Of a DNA stretch of 64,000 bases, positions 36,318 through 44,334 are shown one piece after another; position 1 is the first letter of the stretch; each line of letters starts with the position of its first letter. The stretch is from PALSA-693 sp963834725. GTDB taxonomy: Bacteria; Actinomycetota; Acidimicrobiia; Acidimicrobiales; Palsa-688. The DNA lies in contig CAWICN010000001.1 of the NCBI GenBank assembly GCA_963834725.1, positions 5,518,001 through 5,582,000 of the forward strand. The letters run 5' to 3'. Both the position numbers and the translations under genes were made by a program. The notes under the pieces were generated by a model. That model did not search any database and was not told where the DNA came from. It saw only the letters and a program-made list of their open reading frames with translations.

Positions 36318-36370
36318 AGGTCTCCGGGAGAATCGAACCCGGATTCTCTCTGCGTCCAGAAAGCGCATCA
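36318..36370 (-). other. tRNA-like 3'-half remnant
   Basis: On the minus strand, TGCGC-TTTCTGG-ACGCA forms an anticodon-like stem-loop (loop compatible with TCT, Arg). It is followed by CCGGG-TTCGATTCT-CCCGG, a T-arm-like stem with an over-long 9-nt loop, and GGAGACC. No matching 5' acceptor or D arm is found upstream. It looks like a degraded tRNA end, of the kind left by integrative elements. Confidence 0.35.
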
Positions 36371-36478
36371 ACAGCCCGCGAAAATGAACCGCCGCCCGGC
36401 CTGGTCAACGCCCGAGCGAGCCGGCAGCACCACCACCCGTCGTGAACACGTCGCCTCGGTTCCTCTCACTATTGAACC

Positions 36479-36496
36479 CCTTCTCGGTGGAGAAGG
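36479..36496. promoter_or_regulatory. Perfect hairpin upstream of intact bcp
   Basis: CCTTCTC-GGTG-GAGAAGG, a 7-bp stem with 4-nt loop, about 55 bp before the bcp ATG. It could be an operator or mRNA hairpin. There is no T-run to suggest termination. Confidence 0.45.
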
Positions 36497-36549
36497 TGGC
36501 CGTAGCCGTGCAGTGCCCCAGGCCTATGGCTGTGCTCTACGATCACCGA

Positions 36550-37011
36550 ATGGCAGCACAACTCAAGGTGGGTGACAAGGCACCGGACTTCGAACTCGTC
36601 GATCAGACTGGTACGAAGGTCAAGCTCTCCTTGTTTCGGAAAAGACGGGTGATGTTGTACTTCTACCCGAAGGCTGATACACCCGGCTGCACCGCCCAGG
36701 CGTGCGGCCTGCGGGACATCCTCGGCGACATCGGCGACACCGTGGTCCTCGGTATCAGTCCCGACTCCCCGTCACGGCAGGCCAGGTTCGATCAGAAGTA
36801 CGGGCTCGGCTTTCCGCTGCTGTCCGACGAGGACCACAAGGTGGCGGAGGCATACGGAGTATGGGCCGAGAAGTCGAACTACGGCCGGAAATACATGGGC
36901 GTCGTCCGTTCGGCGTTCCTCGTCGACGAGAAGGGCAAACTGGCGAACGTCTGGTACAAGATCTCCCCCAGGGACACGCCGACAAACCTGCTGACCGCGC
37001 TCGCGGGGTAG
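36550..37011 (+). CDS. bcp: Thiol peroxidase Bcp/PrxQ (possibly a hybrid gene restored by the element)
   Basis: Atypical 2-Cys peroxiredoxin reducing peroxides. 153 residues, normal length; ATG 36550 (MAAQLKVGDKAPDFELVDQ). The peroxidatic Cys is in YFYPKADTPGCTAQACG, and the resolving Cys five residues later. Then LGISPDSPSRQARFDQKYGL and GVVRSAFLVDEKGKL. Codons before YFYPK (TTGTTTCGGAAAAGACGG) are poorer in G/C than those after it, consistent with an element-derived 5' part joined to the original 3' part. Convergent with fabF. Confidence 0.95.
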   Translation: MAAQLKVGDKAPDFELVDQTGTKVKLSLFRKRRVMLYFYPKADTPGCTAQACGLRDILGDIGDTVVLGISPDSPSRQARFDQKYGLGFPLLSDEDHKVAEAYGVWAEKSNYGRKYMGVVRSAFLVDEKGKLANVWYKISPRDTPTNLLTALAG

Positions 37012-37070
37012 CGGCTGACGGCCTGCCGGTTCGGCCGACCCTTACGCCTCCCCCAGCTCTCTCCCTGACC

Positions 37071-38309
37071 CTAGCCCGGCCAGTCGGGCGGGATCATTAC
37101 CACCGTCCCGTTGTGGCCTCCGAAGCCGAACGAGTTCGAAAGTGCCGGTGCTGGTGTCCACGGACGCGACTCGCCGGCGACAACGTCGATGAGGATCTCC
37201 GGATCCTGCTCGGTGAGGCCAGCGGTCGGCGGAATCAGGCGCCGCTCGATCGTCAAGGCCAGGGCGGCTGCTTCCAGCGACCCGGCCCCTCCGAGCGAAT
37301 GGCCGGTGATGCCCTTGATGGAGGTCACGGCCGGACCCGGCAGCCCGAACACCTTGACGATGGCTTCGGACTCGGGCAGGTCGTTGGCGGGTGTGGACGT
37401 ACCGTGGGCGTTGATATGGGTGACGACGTCGGCCGTGAGACCGGCATCGAGCAACGCCAGCTCCATGCACCCTGCTGCACCGGCGCCGTGGGGTGCGGGT
37501 GCGGTGATGTGATAGGCGTCAGCATTGCTCGCGGCTCCCGCGATCTCGGCGTAGACGCGTGCGCCACGGGCCAGGGCCCGGTCGCGATCCTCGAGGACCA
37601 GTACGGCGCCACCCTCGCCCATCACGAAACCATCTCGCTTGATGTCGAACGGTCGGGAGAATCCGCTCGATGACAAAGCGGTCATGTTGGCAAAAGCCGC
37701 GGTGCTCGTCGGGGTCATGGCCGCCTCGGCGGATCCCGCAATGACGACATCGCAGCGGCCGGTCGCGATCAGCCGGGCTCCGTTGGCGACGCTGTGGGTG
37801 CCCGCCGCGCACGCCGTGACGGTCGTCTCGCAAGGGCCGCGGAAGCCGTACCGCATGGACACGTCGGCGGCGCCCCGGTTGCCCATCATCATGGGAACGA
37901 GGAAGGGACTGACTCGGCGCTCACCCCGTTCCAGCCGGATCTGGACCTGCACGTCGAGCGTGTCGATGCCGCCCACGCCGGTTCCGATGATCACCCCGGT
38001 GCGGTCGGGGTCCGGACCAAGGCCGTCCTCGCTGTCGAGGCCGCCGGCATCGCTGATGGCATCCGCGGCGGCGACGGCCGCGAACTGGGTGAAGCGGTCG
38101 ACGCGCCGAACTTCCTTCGGGCCGTACAGGGGCGTGGCGTCGAATTCGTCGCTCACCCGTCGCGGCCCGGTGGGAGCCGGGCCGAGCAGGCCTTCCCAGA
38201 AGGCGTCGCGGCCGATTCCGCAGGGCGCCACCACGCCGATGCCGGTCACTACGACCCGCCGGCCCTGGATGCCCTCACGGCCGTCTGGCGTGGGATGAAG
38301 CGCCAGCAT
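37071..38309 (-). CDS. fabF: 3-oxoacyl-ACP synthase II
   Basis: Condensing enzyme of fatty-acid elongation. About 412 residues. ATG 38307-38309 overlaps the acpP stop (TGATG). Catalytic Cys in TVTACAAGTHSVANGA, His residues in THINAHGTSTPANDLPE and SIKGITGHSLGGAGS (with the Lys), GFGGHNGTVVM at the end. Last gene of the fabD-fabH-acpP-fabF set. Confidence 0.96.
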   Translation of the reverse strand: MLALHPTPDGREGIQGRRVVVTGIGVVAPCGIGRDAFWEGLLGPAPTGPRRVSDEFDATPLYGPKEVRRVDRFTQFAAVAAADAISDAGGLDSEDGLGPDPDRTGVIIGTGVGGIDTLDVQVQIRLERGERRVSPFLVPMMMGNRGAADVSMRYGFRGPCETTVTACAAGTHSVANGARLIATGRCDVVIAGSAEAAMTPTSTAAFANMTALSSSGFSRPFDIKRDGFVMGEGGAVLVLEDRDRALARGARVYAEIAGAASNADAYHITAPAPHGAGAAGCMELALLDAGLTADVVTHINAHGTSTPANDLPESEAIVKVFGLPGPAVTSIKGITGHSLGGAGSLEAAALALTIERRLIPPTAGLTEQDPEILIDVVAGESRPWTPAPALSNSFGFGGHNGTVVMIPPDWPG

Positions 38310-38563
38310 CAGAGCTTCGACTGCACCAGTTCGAAGGCTTCGCCGACGGTCGAGACATCCTCGAGCTCGGATTCGTCGACGGTGATGTCGAACTGTTCCT
38401 CCAGCGCCATGACCAGTTCCACCAGGTCCAGGCTGTCGGCGTCGAGGTCGTCGGCGAAGTTGGCTTCGAGCGTCACCTTCTCGGGTGGCACGTGGAGCAC
38501 CTCGACGGCGCACTCTTTGAACTTGTTGAACGCCTTGGTATCGAAGGCCTTGCTGTCAGCCAT
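38309..38563 (-). CDS. acpP: Acyl carrier protein
   Basis: 84 residues with the phosphopantetheine attachment Ser in DDLDADSLDLVELVMALEE. Acidic helices and N-terminal extension (MADSKAFDTKAFNKFKE) typical of actinobacterial ACP. Lies between fabH and fabF and overlaps fabF. Confidence 0.97.
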   Translation of the reverse strand: MADSKAFDTKAFNKFKECAVEVLHVPPEKVTLEANFADDLDADSLDLVELVMALEEQFDITVDESELEDVSTVGEAFELVQSKL

Positions 38564-38606
38564 GGCATCCTCCGTCCCGATTTCGTGTGCAACGGAATGT
38601 AGCGGG

Positions 38607-38687
38607 CGCTCGCTGCTTACCGTTTCGCGTGGCCGCTCGATGCCTACCGTCTGGCGTGGCCGCTCGATGCCTACCGTGTCGCGTCGG
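38607..38687. repeat. Three 27-bp repeats between fabH and acpP
   Basis: Copies start at 38607, 38634 and 38661, each built on CGCTCGATGCCTACCGT and GGCGTGGC with a few differences. They fill most of the 129-bp fabH-acpP gap and stop 5 bp before the fabH stop codon. Confidence 0.92.
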
Positions 38688-38692
38688 CCCGG

Positions 38693-39670
38693 TCATCGGC
38701 CCCATCGCCACACCGCCGAGGACCAGGTCATTCCGGCGCCGAAGCCGGCGAGCAGGACGAGGTCGCCGTCGTGGAGCCGGCCATGCTCCACCGCGTCGAC
38801 GAGAGCGAGCGGGATCGATGCGGAACTGGTGTTGCCGGTGCGGTCGATCACTGAGGCCACCCGCTCGAGGGGGAGTCCGAGGCGAGTCGCGACCGCGTCC
38901 ATGATGCGGATGTTCGCCTGATGCGGCACGAACAGGGCGACGTCGCCGATGGTGACCTTGGCCCGCTCGAGCGACAACCGGGCGGAGTCGACCGTTACCC
39001 GGACCGCCTTTCGAAACACCTCCTGCCCCCGCATGGCCATACCGGATCCGTGATCGGCGTAGAGCAACCCGACCTGCGTGCCGTCCACCCCGAGGTCCCA
39101 GCCGAGCAGGGCTCCCTCTCCTGGTACCGCTTCGACGACGACCGCCCCGGCGCCATCGCCGAACAGGAAGGCGTTGGTGCGATCCGACCAGTTGGTGGCC
39201 CGGGTGAGGGTCTCGGACCCGATCAGGAGTACCCGCTCCATGCCGAGGGCGACGAGTCCGGCCGCGGTGACCAGGCCATAGGTGAAGCCGGCGCAGGCTG
39301 CGTTGAGGTCCATGGCCCCCCCGGCGATGCCGAGGGCCGCTGAAGCGGCCGCGCTACTGGCCGGCATGAGCTGGTCAGGCGTGGTGGTGCACACCAGCAG
39401 GAGACCGATGTCAGAACCGCCGAGTCCGGCGCAGTCGAGCGCCTGGCGGCCCGCGTCGACGGCCAGGGAGGCGGTGGTCCCGAGGCCGTCTTCAGGATGG
39501 TGGGGTGGCGGCTCGGACACGAAGGGGCCCGTAGCCGCCCGCCGGGTGCGGATGCCGCTGCGCTCGACGATCCACTCCTCGCTCGTCGCGAATAGCGAGG
39601 TCAGGTCGGCGTTGGTGACAACTCGGTCGGGGAGGGCTGTGCCCCAGCCGGTGATGGCCGCACCGGTCAT
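38693..39670 (-). CDS. fabH: 3-oxoacyl-ACP synthase III
   Basis: Initiates fatty-acid synthesis from acyl-CoA and malonyl-ACP. 325 residues. Catalytic Cys in MDLNAACAGFTYGLV, His in ALFVPHQANIRIMDA, Asn in DRTGNTSSASIPLAL; glycine-rich end LLAGFGAGMTWSSAVWRWG. ATG 39668-39670 overlaps the fabD stop. Confidence 0.96.
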   Translation of the reverse strand: MTGAAITGWGTALPDRVVTNADLTSLFATSEEWIVERSGIRTRRAATGPFVSEPPPHHPEDGLGTTASLAVDAGRQALDCAGLGGSDIGLLLVCTTTPDQLMPASSAAASAALGIAGGAMDLNAACAGFTYGLVTAAGLVALGMERVLLIGSETLTRATNWSDRTNAFLFGDGAGAVVVEAVPGEGALLGWDLGVDGTQVGLLYADHGSGMAMRGQEVFRKAVRVTVDSARLSLERAKVTIGDVALFVPHQANIRIMDAVATRLGLPLERVASVIDRTGNTSSASIPLALVDAVEHGRLHDGDLVLLAGFGAGMTWSSAVWRWGR

Positions 39671-40872
39671 GACGCGTGTAACCAGGCGATCGGCTGCCCG
39701 GTCTGGACCCGCTCGCCGGGGCGGGCCAGTGTTCCTTCGAGGCGACCGGCGAACGCGGAGCGAACCTCGCTGTCGCCGACCGTGCCGAGCAGGGTGCCCA
39801 CCTCGATGCGGCACCCGACCTCGACCCCGGGCTCGTCCGTGGGGTGGAAGATCCCGGCGCCGGGGCTGATCACCAGCCGTTCGGAGACATAGAGGTGCTC
39901 GCCCTGATGGCCGATGGCGTAGGTGTGCAAAGCGGTGTTGCCTGAGACGGCGTCGACCAGGCGGTCCAGGTCTTCGGGCGCCGACACGGCCACCGTCGAA
40001 ACGCTGGGCAGGGTGCTGCGGATCATGGTCGAGAGGGCGTTGCCTGGTCCCAGCTCCACGAACAGTCGCTCGGGCTCGGCGCCGGGCTCTATCAGCCCGC
40101 CGAGGCGCATAATGCTCTGACGCCAGCGGATGGGGCTGACCAGTTGGGCTGACAGGAGCAGCTCCCAGTCTGGGCCCGCAGTGTGGCGCCGGGCGTCGAC
40201 GTTGGCTATGACCGGGATCTCGGCTTCGTGGAAGGCGATGGTGGCCAGAATCTTGCGCAGCCGGTTGCGAGCCGGGCTCATGAACGGAGTGTGGAAGGCC
40301 CCGCCGACCGCAACGGCACGCACCTGGCGGGCCCCGAGCTCCATGGCCCGCGCACCGGCGCGGGCCACGGCCCCGGGCTCGCCGGCGATCACGGTTTCGT
40401 CCGCGCTGTTGAAGTTGGCCACCCAGACCTCGCCGTCGGCCAGCCGGCACGCGATGTCGACGGTGTCCGCGTCGCATCCCCGGATGACGTGCATCACTCC
40501 GGGCTGGGCATCCGCGGCGGACTGCATGGCCTCGCCCCGCTCAGCCACCACCCGTACCCCGTCCTCGAATCCGATGGCCCCGCTGGCTGCCAAGGCGCTG
40601 TACTCGCCAACGGAATGCCCGGCGACGCCGGTGGGCTCGATGCCCAGCCGTTCGATGGCGTCAATGATCAGGAGGCTGAAGGTGAAGGTGGCCAGCTGGG
40701 CGTTGCGGGTCTCGGTGAGCTCGTCGAGGGACGCGTCGAGCAGCAGGCGGGCGATATCCCGGCCGGCAGTCTCGGACGCGTCGGTGACCACCTCCCATGA
40801 GGGGTGTGTGGTCCAGGGGCGGCCCATCCCCGGCCGTTGGGATCCCTGGCCGGGGAAGACGAAGGCAGGCAC
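39667..40872 (-). CDS. fabD: Malonyl-CoA:ACP transacylase fused to a lipoyl/biotinyl-like domain
   Basis: Residues 1-310 are FabD: MPAFVFPGQGSQRPGMG, the nucleophile Ser in GVAGHSVGEYSALAA, GGAFHTPFMSPA (His) and VELGPGNALSTMI. After it comes an extra domain of about 80 residues: YVSERLVISPGAGIFHP, VEVGCRIEVGTLLGTV, RLEGTLARPGERVQTGQPIA. It looks like a biotinyl/lipoyl carrier hammerhead but lacks the modified Lys. Normal FabD is about 310 residues. The extra domain may bind acetyl-CoA carboxylase or serve as a structural clip (inference). First gene of the fab operon. Confidence 0.94.
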   Translation of the reverse strand: MPAFVFPGQGSQRPGMGRPWTTHPSWEVVTDASETAGRDIARLLLDASLDELTETRNAQLATFTFSLLIIDAIERLGIEPTGVAGHSVGEYSALAASGAIGFEDGVRVVAERGEAMQSAADAQPGVMHVIRGCDADTVDIACRLADGEVWVANFNSADETVIAGEPGAVARAGARAMELGARQVRAVAVGGAFHTPFMSPARNRLRKILATIAFHEAEIPVIANVDARRHTAGPDWELLLSAQLVSPIRWRQSIMRLGGLIEPGAEPERLFVELGPGNALSTMIRSTLPSVSTVAVSAPEDLDRLVDAVSGNTALHTYAIGHQGEHLYVSERLVISPGAGIFHPTDEPGVEVGCRIEVGTLLGTVGDSEVRSAFAGRLEGTLARPGERVQTGQPIAWLHAS

Positions 40873-41018
40873 TACAGGGGACCTCCTGGGGTGAGGGGGG
40901 CAGGTTGGAGGCTGCGCGGTCAGGCGACAGAGGGGTGTCAGGCGATAGAGGGGTGGTCAGGCCATGAAGGTCTGACCCCGGGGTGGATCAATACGTAACA
41001 GCTATGCTCACAATTCCC

Positions 41019-41102
41019 GCCCGGATGGCGGAACAGGCAGACGCGATGGTCTCAAACACCATTGTCCGAGAGGGCATGCGGGTTCGAATCCCGCTCCGGG
41101 CA
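41019..41102 (+). tRNA. tRNA-Leu (CAA)
   Basis: 84 nt class II tRNA. Acceptor GCCCGGA pairs with TCCGGGC, discriminator A. Anticodon stem ATGGT/ACCAT encloses loop CTCAAAC, anticodon CAA (reads UUG). A long variable arm (TGTCCGAGAGGGCA) and T-arm GCGGGTTCGAATCCCGC complete it. Confidence 0.97.
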
Positions 41103-41287
41103 CCCTCCCAACACCAAGGGACTTACGGTCAGGACTGTGCGGCGTCACGGGAGAGCATGAAATGCGGTCTGTCGGCACGGATTAGAGCAAGCGTAGTGGG
41201 TCCGGCCCAGCGGATCGCGACAATCCGTCTCCAGGAGGTAATGGACTCGGAGGCGGCCCGACCGCCGACAGGGCAGTTGAAGGCGAG

Positions 41288-43048
41288 CTAGCGACGGGGT
41301 CGACCCGCCATCCCCGGGGCGACCGGCGCCGGCCCCGGGGGAGCGTCAACCTCATGGGCAGGACCAGAAGGCTCATGGGCAGGACCAGAAGGCTCATGGG
41401 CAGGACCAGAAGGCTCATCGGCAGGACCAGAAGGCTCATCGGCAGGACCAGAAGGCGGCGCATCCCCCGCGCCGGGCGGGGCAGGCGGGCTCTCCGGGCT
41501 CCACGACGCCGGCTCGCCGTAGGGATTCGGTTCGAGTAGCTCGGCGTCGGGCCGGGATGGCGCGGCGGATCGCGGGCCGGCCGCCCGCCAGTCGGGCTCC
41601 GGCCCAAAGGAGGGCTCGAAAGCGGGCGAATCCGGCTCGTTCTCGGCCACGGTCGGGAGCTGGATGCGGATCAGGGTGCCGCCCCCCGGGGGCGACAGGG
41701 CGGCCACGGTGCCTCCGTGACTGGCCACCACCTGCTGCACGATGGCCAGGCCGAGCCCGGATCCTGGCAGGGCCCGGGCCGTATCGGCCCGATAGAACCG
41801 CTCGAACACGTGGGGCAGGTCGGCGGCGGCGATTCCCGGCCCCTGGTCGAGCACCTCCAGGGTCCACAATTCACCGCGGTCCAGGCGCACGCTGATGGTG
41901 CCTCCCGGCGGGCTCCACTTGGCCGCATTGTCGAGGACATTGAGCACGGCTCGCTCGAGCAGGGCCGGGTGGGCCCAGATCGAGCCGGGCATCAGCTCGA
42001 CGTCGAAGACCACCGATGGTGCCCGCCGTCGGGCCCGCTCGACGGCCCGCTCGACGATCGGGTCGAAACGGACCTCGATGGGCTCGGACTGGGCCTCGTC
42101 CTCGCGGGCCAGCTCGACCACGTCGCCGACCAGGGTGGTCATCTCCTCGAGCTGGGCTTGGACGTCCGCGAGCAGCTCGGCCCGGTCCTCGTCGGGCAGG
42201 TCTTTGACCCGGAGAAGGACCTCGATGTTGGTGCGCAGGCTGGTGAGCGGGGTGCGCAGTTCGTGGCCGGCGTCCGAAATGAGCTGGGCTTGCTGTTGGC
42301 GGGAGGCGGCGAGGGCGCGAAGCATCGAGTTGAAGGAGCGGCCCAGCCGGCCCAGCTCGTCATCGCCCCGTTCGTCGATGGTCGAAGCGAGATCCTGCGT
42401 GGCAGCGACGTGTTCTGCGGCCGCGGTCAGCCGCTCCACGGGCCGGATGGTGTCGCGGCCGATGACATACCCCAGCCCGACGCCTACCGCGATGCCGGCG
42501 ACGGTCACCAGCCAGAGGATCAGGCGCAGGTCGGCGAGGCTGTGCTGGATGTCGGTGAGCGGTACGGCGATTTGAACCGCCGCGGGGATAATGGTCGGCG
42601 GCGTGTCGAAGTTGTTGGTGCGTCGGATGTCAGCCCCCACAGTGAGCAGCCGGTAGGACCGGCCACCCACGCTGATGTTCCGGTAGTGCGACCCGGGAGT
42701 CCCGGCGCCGCCGCCAGCGATCGCAAGGTCGCTGCGGTTAGGCGGCAGGCTCGGCCCGAATGACCTTCCGAAACCGGGCACCTGATTGCCGTTCGAATCG
42801 ATGACCTGCAGCAGGCTGTTGTTGTACTGGGTGATCACGTGTCCGACCGTGGCCTGGCTGATTTCGCCGTTCTGGTTGACGAGCACGCTGAACTCGTTAT
42901 TGAGCGAGGCGTCCACCTGCCGGTAGAGCTCATGATGCACGTACTGATAAGTCGCGAACGCGGCGGCCGCGACGGTCAGCCCGACGGCGACGGCCACCAG
43001 AGCTCCGAGCCGCACCCGGAATTTCTGTCGCCGCAGCCAGCCCACCAC
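41288..43048 (-). CDS. Sensor histidine kinase (MprB-like) with repeat-rich tail
   Basis: 586 residues. TM helix 1 near residues 14-36, an extracellular domain to about 165, TM helix 2 (LILWLVTVAGIAVGVGLG), HAMP, then the phospho-acceptor His in LISDAGHELRTPLTSLRTN, N box LNVLDNAAKWSPPGG, D/F boxes DQGPGIAAADLPHVFERFYR, G box GSGLGLAIVQQVV. The catalytic domain ends near residue 480. A Pro-rich tail follows with five EPSGPAH-type heptapeptides. Pairs with the downstream-transcribed regulator at 43054 (same strand, 5 bp apart). Confidence 0.93.
   Translation of the reverse strand: MVGWLRRQKFRVRLGALVAVAVGLTVAAAAFATYQYVHHELYRQVDASLNNEFSVLVNQNGEISQATVGHVITQYNNSLLQVIDSNGNQVPGFGRSFGPSLPPNRSDLAIAGGGAGTPGSHYRNISVGGRSYRLLTVGADIRRTNNFDTPPTIIPAAVQIAVPLTDIQHSLADLRLILWLVTVAGIAVGVGLGYVIGRDTIRPVERLTAAAEHVAATQDLASTIDERGDDELGRLGRSFNSMLRALAASRQQQAQLISDAGHELRTPLTSLRTNIEVLLRVKDLPDEDRAELLADVQAQLEEMTTLVGDVVELAREDEAQSEPIEVRFDPIVERAVERARRRAPSVVFDVELMPGSIWAHPALLERAVLNVLDNAAKWSPPGGTISVRLDRGELWTLEVLDQGPGIAAADLPHVFERFYRADTARALPGSGLGLAIVQQVVASHGGTVAALSPPGGGTLIRIQLPTVAENEPDSPAFEPSFGPEPDWRAAGPRSAAPSRPDAELLEPNPYGEPASWSPESPPAPPGAGDAPPSGPADEPSGPADEPSGPAHEPSGPAHEPSGPAHEVDAPPGPAPVAPGMAGRPRR
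41351..41455. repeat. Five 21-bp repeats in the histidine kinase tail
   Basis: Unit CTCATGGGCAGGACCAGAAGG (plus strand), five copies, two with ATCGG in place of ATGGG. On the coding strand it encodes a Glu-Pro-Ser-Gly-Pro-Ala-His/Asp heptapeptide, frame-preserving. Confidence 0.95.
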
Positions 43049-43053
43049 GACAG

Positions 43054-43737
43054 TTACCCTTCCGACGGCTGGCGCAACACGTACCCCACGCCTCTCACGG
43101 TATGAATGAGGCGGGGCTCACCCCCGGCCTCGGTCTTGCGCCTCAGGTACCCGATGTACACCTCCAGGGAGTTCGAGTTGGCGCCGAAGTCGTAGCCCCA
43201 GACCCGGTCGAAGATCAGCTCACGAGGGAGAACTTGGCGGGCGTTCCGAAGCAGCAGCTCGAGCAGCAGGAACTCGGTCCGGGTCAGCTCCATAGCCCGG
43301 TTGCCCCGGAGGACCTCCCGGGTCCCGGGGTCCAGGGAGAGGTCGGCAAAACGCAGTGTCTCGTTGTCGGAGGCGGGAGCGCTCCGGCGGAGTAGCGCCC
43401 GGATCCGGGCCAGCAGCTCCTCCAGTGCGAAGGGCTTGACCAGATAGTCGTCGGCCCCGGCGTCGAGCCCGGCCACCCGGTCGTTGATCGCCGCCCGGGC
43501 GGTCAGCATGAGCACCGGGGTGTGGTCGCCCGCCTGGCGCAGCCGACGGCACACTTCGAGCCCGTCCATCCGTGGCATCGACACATCGAGGACGATGGCG
43601 TCGGCCGGACGTTCGGCGTGGGCACCGAGTGCTGACGGGCCGTCCCCCGCGGCCTCCGTCTGGTAGCCCTCGAACCGCAAGGCGCGGTCGAGGGCTTGCC
43701 GCACCGCGGGCTCATCGTCGACCACCAGTACTCGCAT
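43054..43737 (-). CDS. OmpR-family response regulator (MprA-like)
   Basis: 227 residues. Receiver domain with VLVVDDEPAVRQAL, phospho-acceptor Asp in AIVLDVSMPRMDGLEV, LMLTARAAINDRVAGLDAGAD and Lys in DDYLVKPFALEEL. Winged-helix effector domain: LTRTEFLLLELLLRN, SNSLEVYIGYLRRKTE, IHTVRGVGYVLR. Transcribed ahead of the histidine kinase at 41288-43048. Confidence 0.95.
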   Translation of the reverse strand: MRVLVVDDEPAVRQALDRALRFEGYQTEAAGDGPSALGAHAERPADAIVLDVSMPRMDGLEVCRRLRQAGDHTPVLMLTARAAINDRVAGLDAGADDYLVKPFALEELLARIRALLRRSAPASDNETLRFADLSLDPGTREVLRGNRAMELTRTEFLLLELLLRNARQVLPRELIFDRVWGYDFGANSNSLEVYIGYLRRKTEAGGEPRLIHTVRGVGYVLRQPSEG

Positions 43738-43814
43738 CCCTTCCAGTTTGACGGAAGGAGATGAGAATGCGCTGAAACGCGCCGCGCAATAGGCCTCGAA
43801 TCCAGGTGTGCTGG

Positions 43815-43930
43815 CCGGCCGGGAGTTCCTGTGGTGGTCGGCCCGGACTGCCGGTGGTGGTCGGCCCGGACTTCCTGTGGTGGCCGGCCGGGACTTCCTG
43901 TGGTCGTGCCCGGACCGCCGGTGGTGCCCG
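43815..43930. repeat. About five degenerate 23-bp repeats upstream of the response regulator
   Basis: Unit like TCGGCCCGGACTTCCTGTGGTGG at 43838, 43861, 43884 and more diverged neighbours. Unlike the others in this window, the unit is not a multiple of three, and the array is in a non-coding gap (43738-44009). Confidence 0.85.
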
Positions 43931-44009
43931 CCGGGGTCTGCTGCTCGCCTGGGAGTCCCTCTGGTCGGAGAGGGAGCCCGGCGATGGGCTCCAGTAGTCT
44001 TCGAGGACC

Positions 44010-44312
44010 ATGTCGCGAGTCCTCATCGAGCGCCGGCTGATGGATGTAGCCCAGCGGCTGAAGCGCGCCCGGGAGGAGCTGGCCGTGATCGACGACCAGC
44101 TGGCTGCGCTGGCCGACGCCGCCGAGGATGCCCGGATCCGATCGCTGGTTTCCGAGACCTCGCTGGCCCACCGGGAGTACAACGAAGCGCGCCGCCATGC
44201 CGATGCCATGGCTCGCAGCCGGCAGATCGTCGAGGCTGACGTGGCAGAGTTGCAGGCGACCCAGGACGAGCTGCTCGACCGGTTGATCAGCGGTGATCGC
44301 CCCGGGTCGTGA
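44010..44312 (+). CDS. Short coiled-coil protein, function unknown
   Basis: 100 residues, MSRVLIERRLMDVAQRLKRA, helical throughout with heptad character (LAVIDDQLAALADAAEDARI, VEADVAELQATQDELLDRL). No domain recognised. Lies upstream of pdtaR on the same strand, separated by 27-bp repeats. Confidence 0.65.
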   Translation: MSRVLIERRLMDVAQRLKRAREELAVIDDQLAALADAAEDARIRSLVSETSLAHREYNEARRHADAMARSRQIVEADVAELQATQDELLDRLISGDRPGS

Positions 44313-44334
44313 GCCCTGCGGGCGATCGGTTTGG

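Larger units (their letters stand above)
35387..36549. other. 1.16-kb stretch without a recognisable protein gene, right end of the element
   Basis: No domain is recognisable in any frame. It contains a tRNA-like remnant at 36318-36370 and a hairpin at 36479-36496. It may hold decayed genes and the element's right-end regulatory sequence ahead of bcp. Confidence 0.6.
24204..36665. mobile_element. Probable serine-integrase integrative element inserted in bcp (about 12.5 kb)
   Basis: Boundaries are placed at the shared 10-mer TGTACTTCTA at 24204-24213 (end of the bcp fragment) and 36656-36665 (inside intact bcp). Supporting facts: a serine integrase begins immediately right of the left boundary; a MobF relaxase, a palindromic AT-rich region and accessory genes fill the interval; core genes flank both sides. 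The right end supplies a replacement bcp 5' part (MAAQLKVGDKAPDFELV), so the target gene stays readable. No conjugative type IV secretion genes are seen, so it would be mobilisable rather than self-transmissible. Exact att sites and the event itself are inferred. Confidence 0.65.

Noticed and set aside
36312..36575. 87-residue frame containing GESNPDSLCVQKAHQQ
   Set aside because: This type of peptide is the translation of tRNA-like sequence; it covers the tRNA remnant and is not a protein gene.
40983..41291. 102-residue frame over tRNA-Leu
   Set aside because: Covers a complete tRNA; translation is an artefact.
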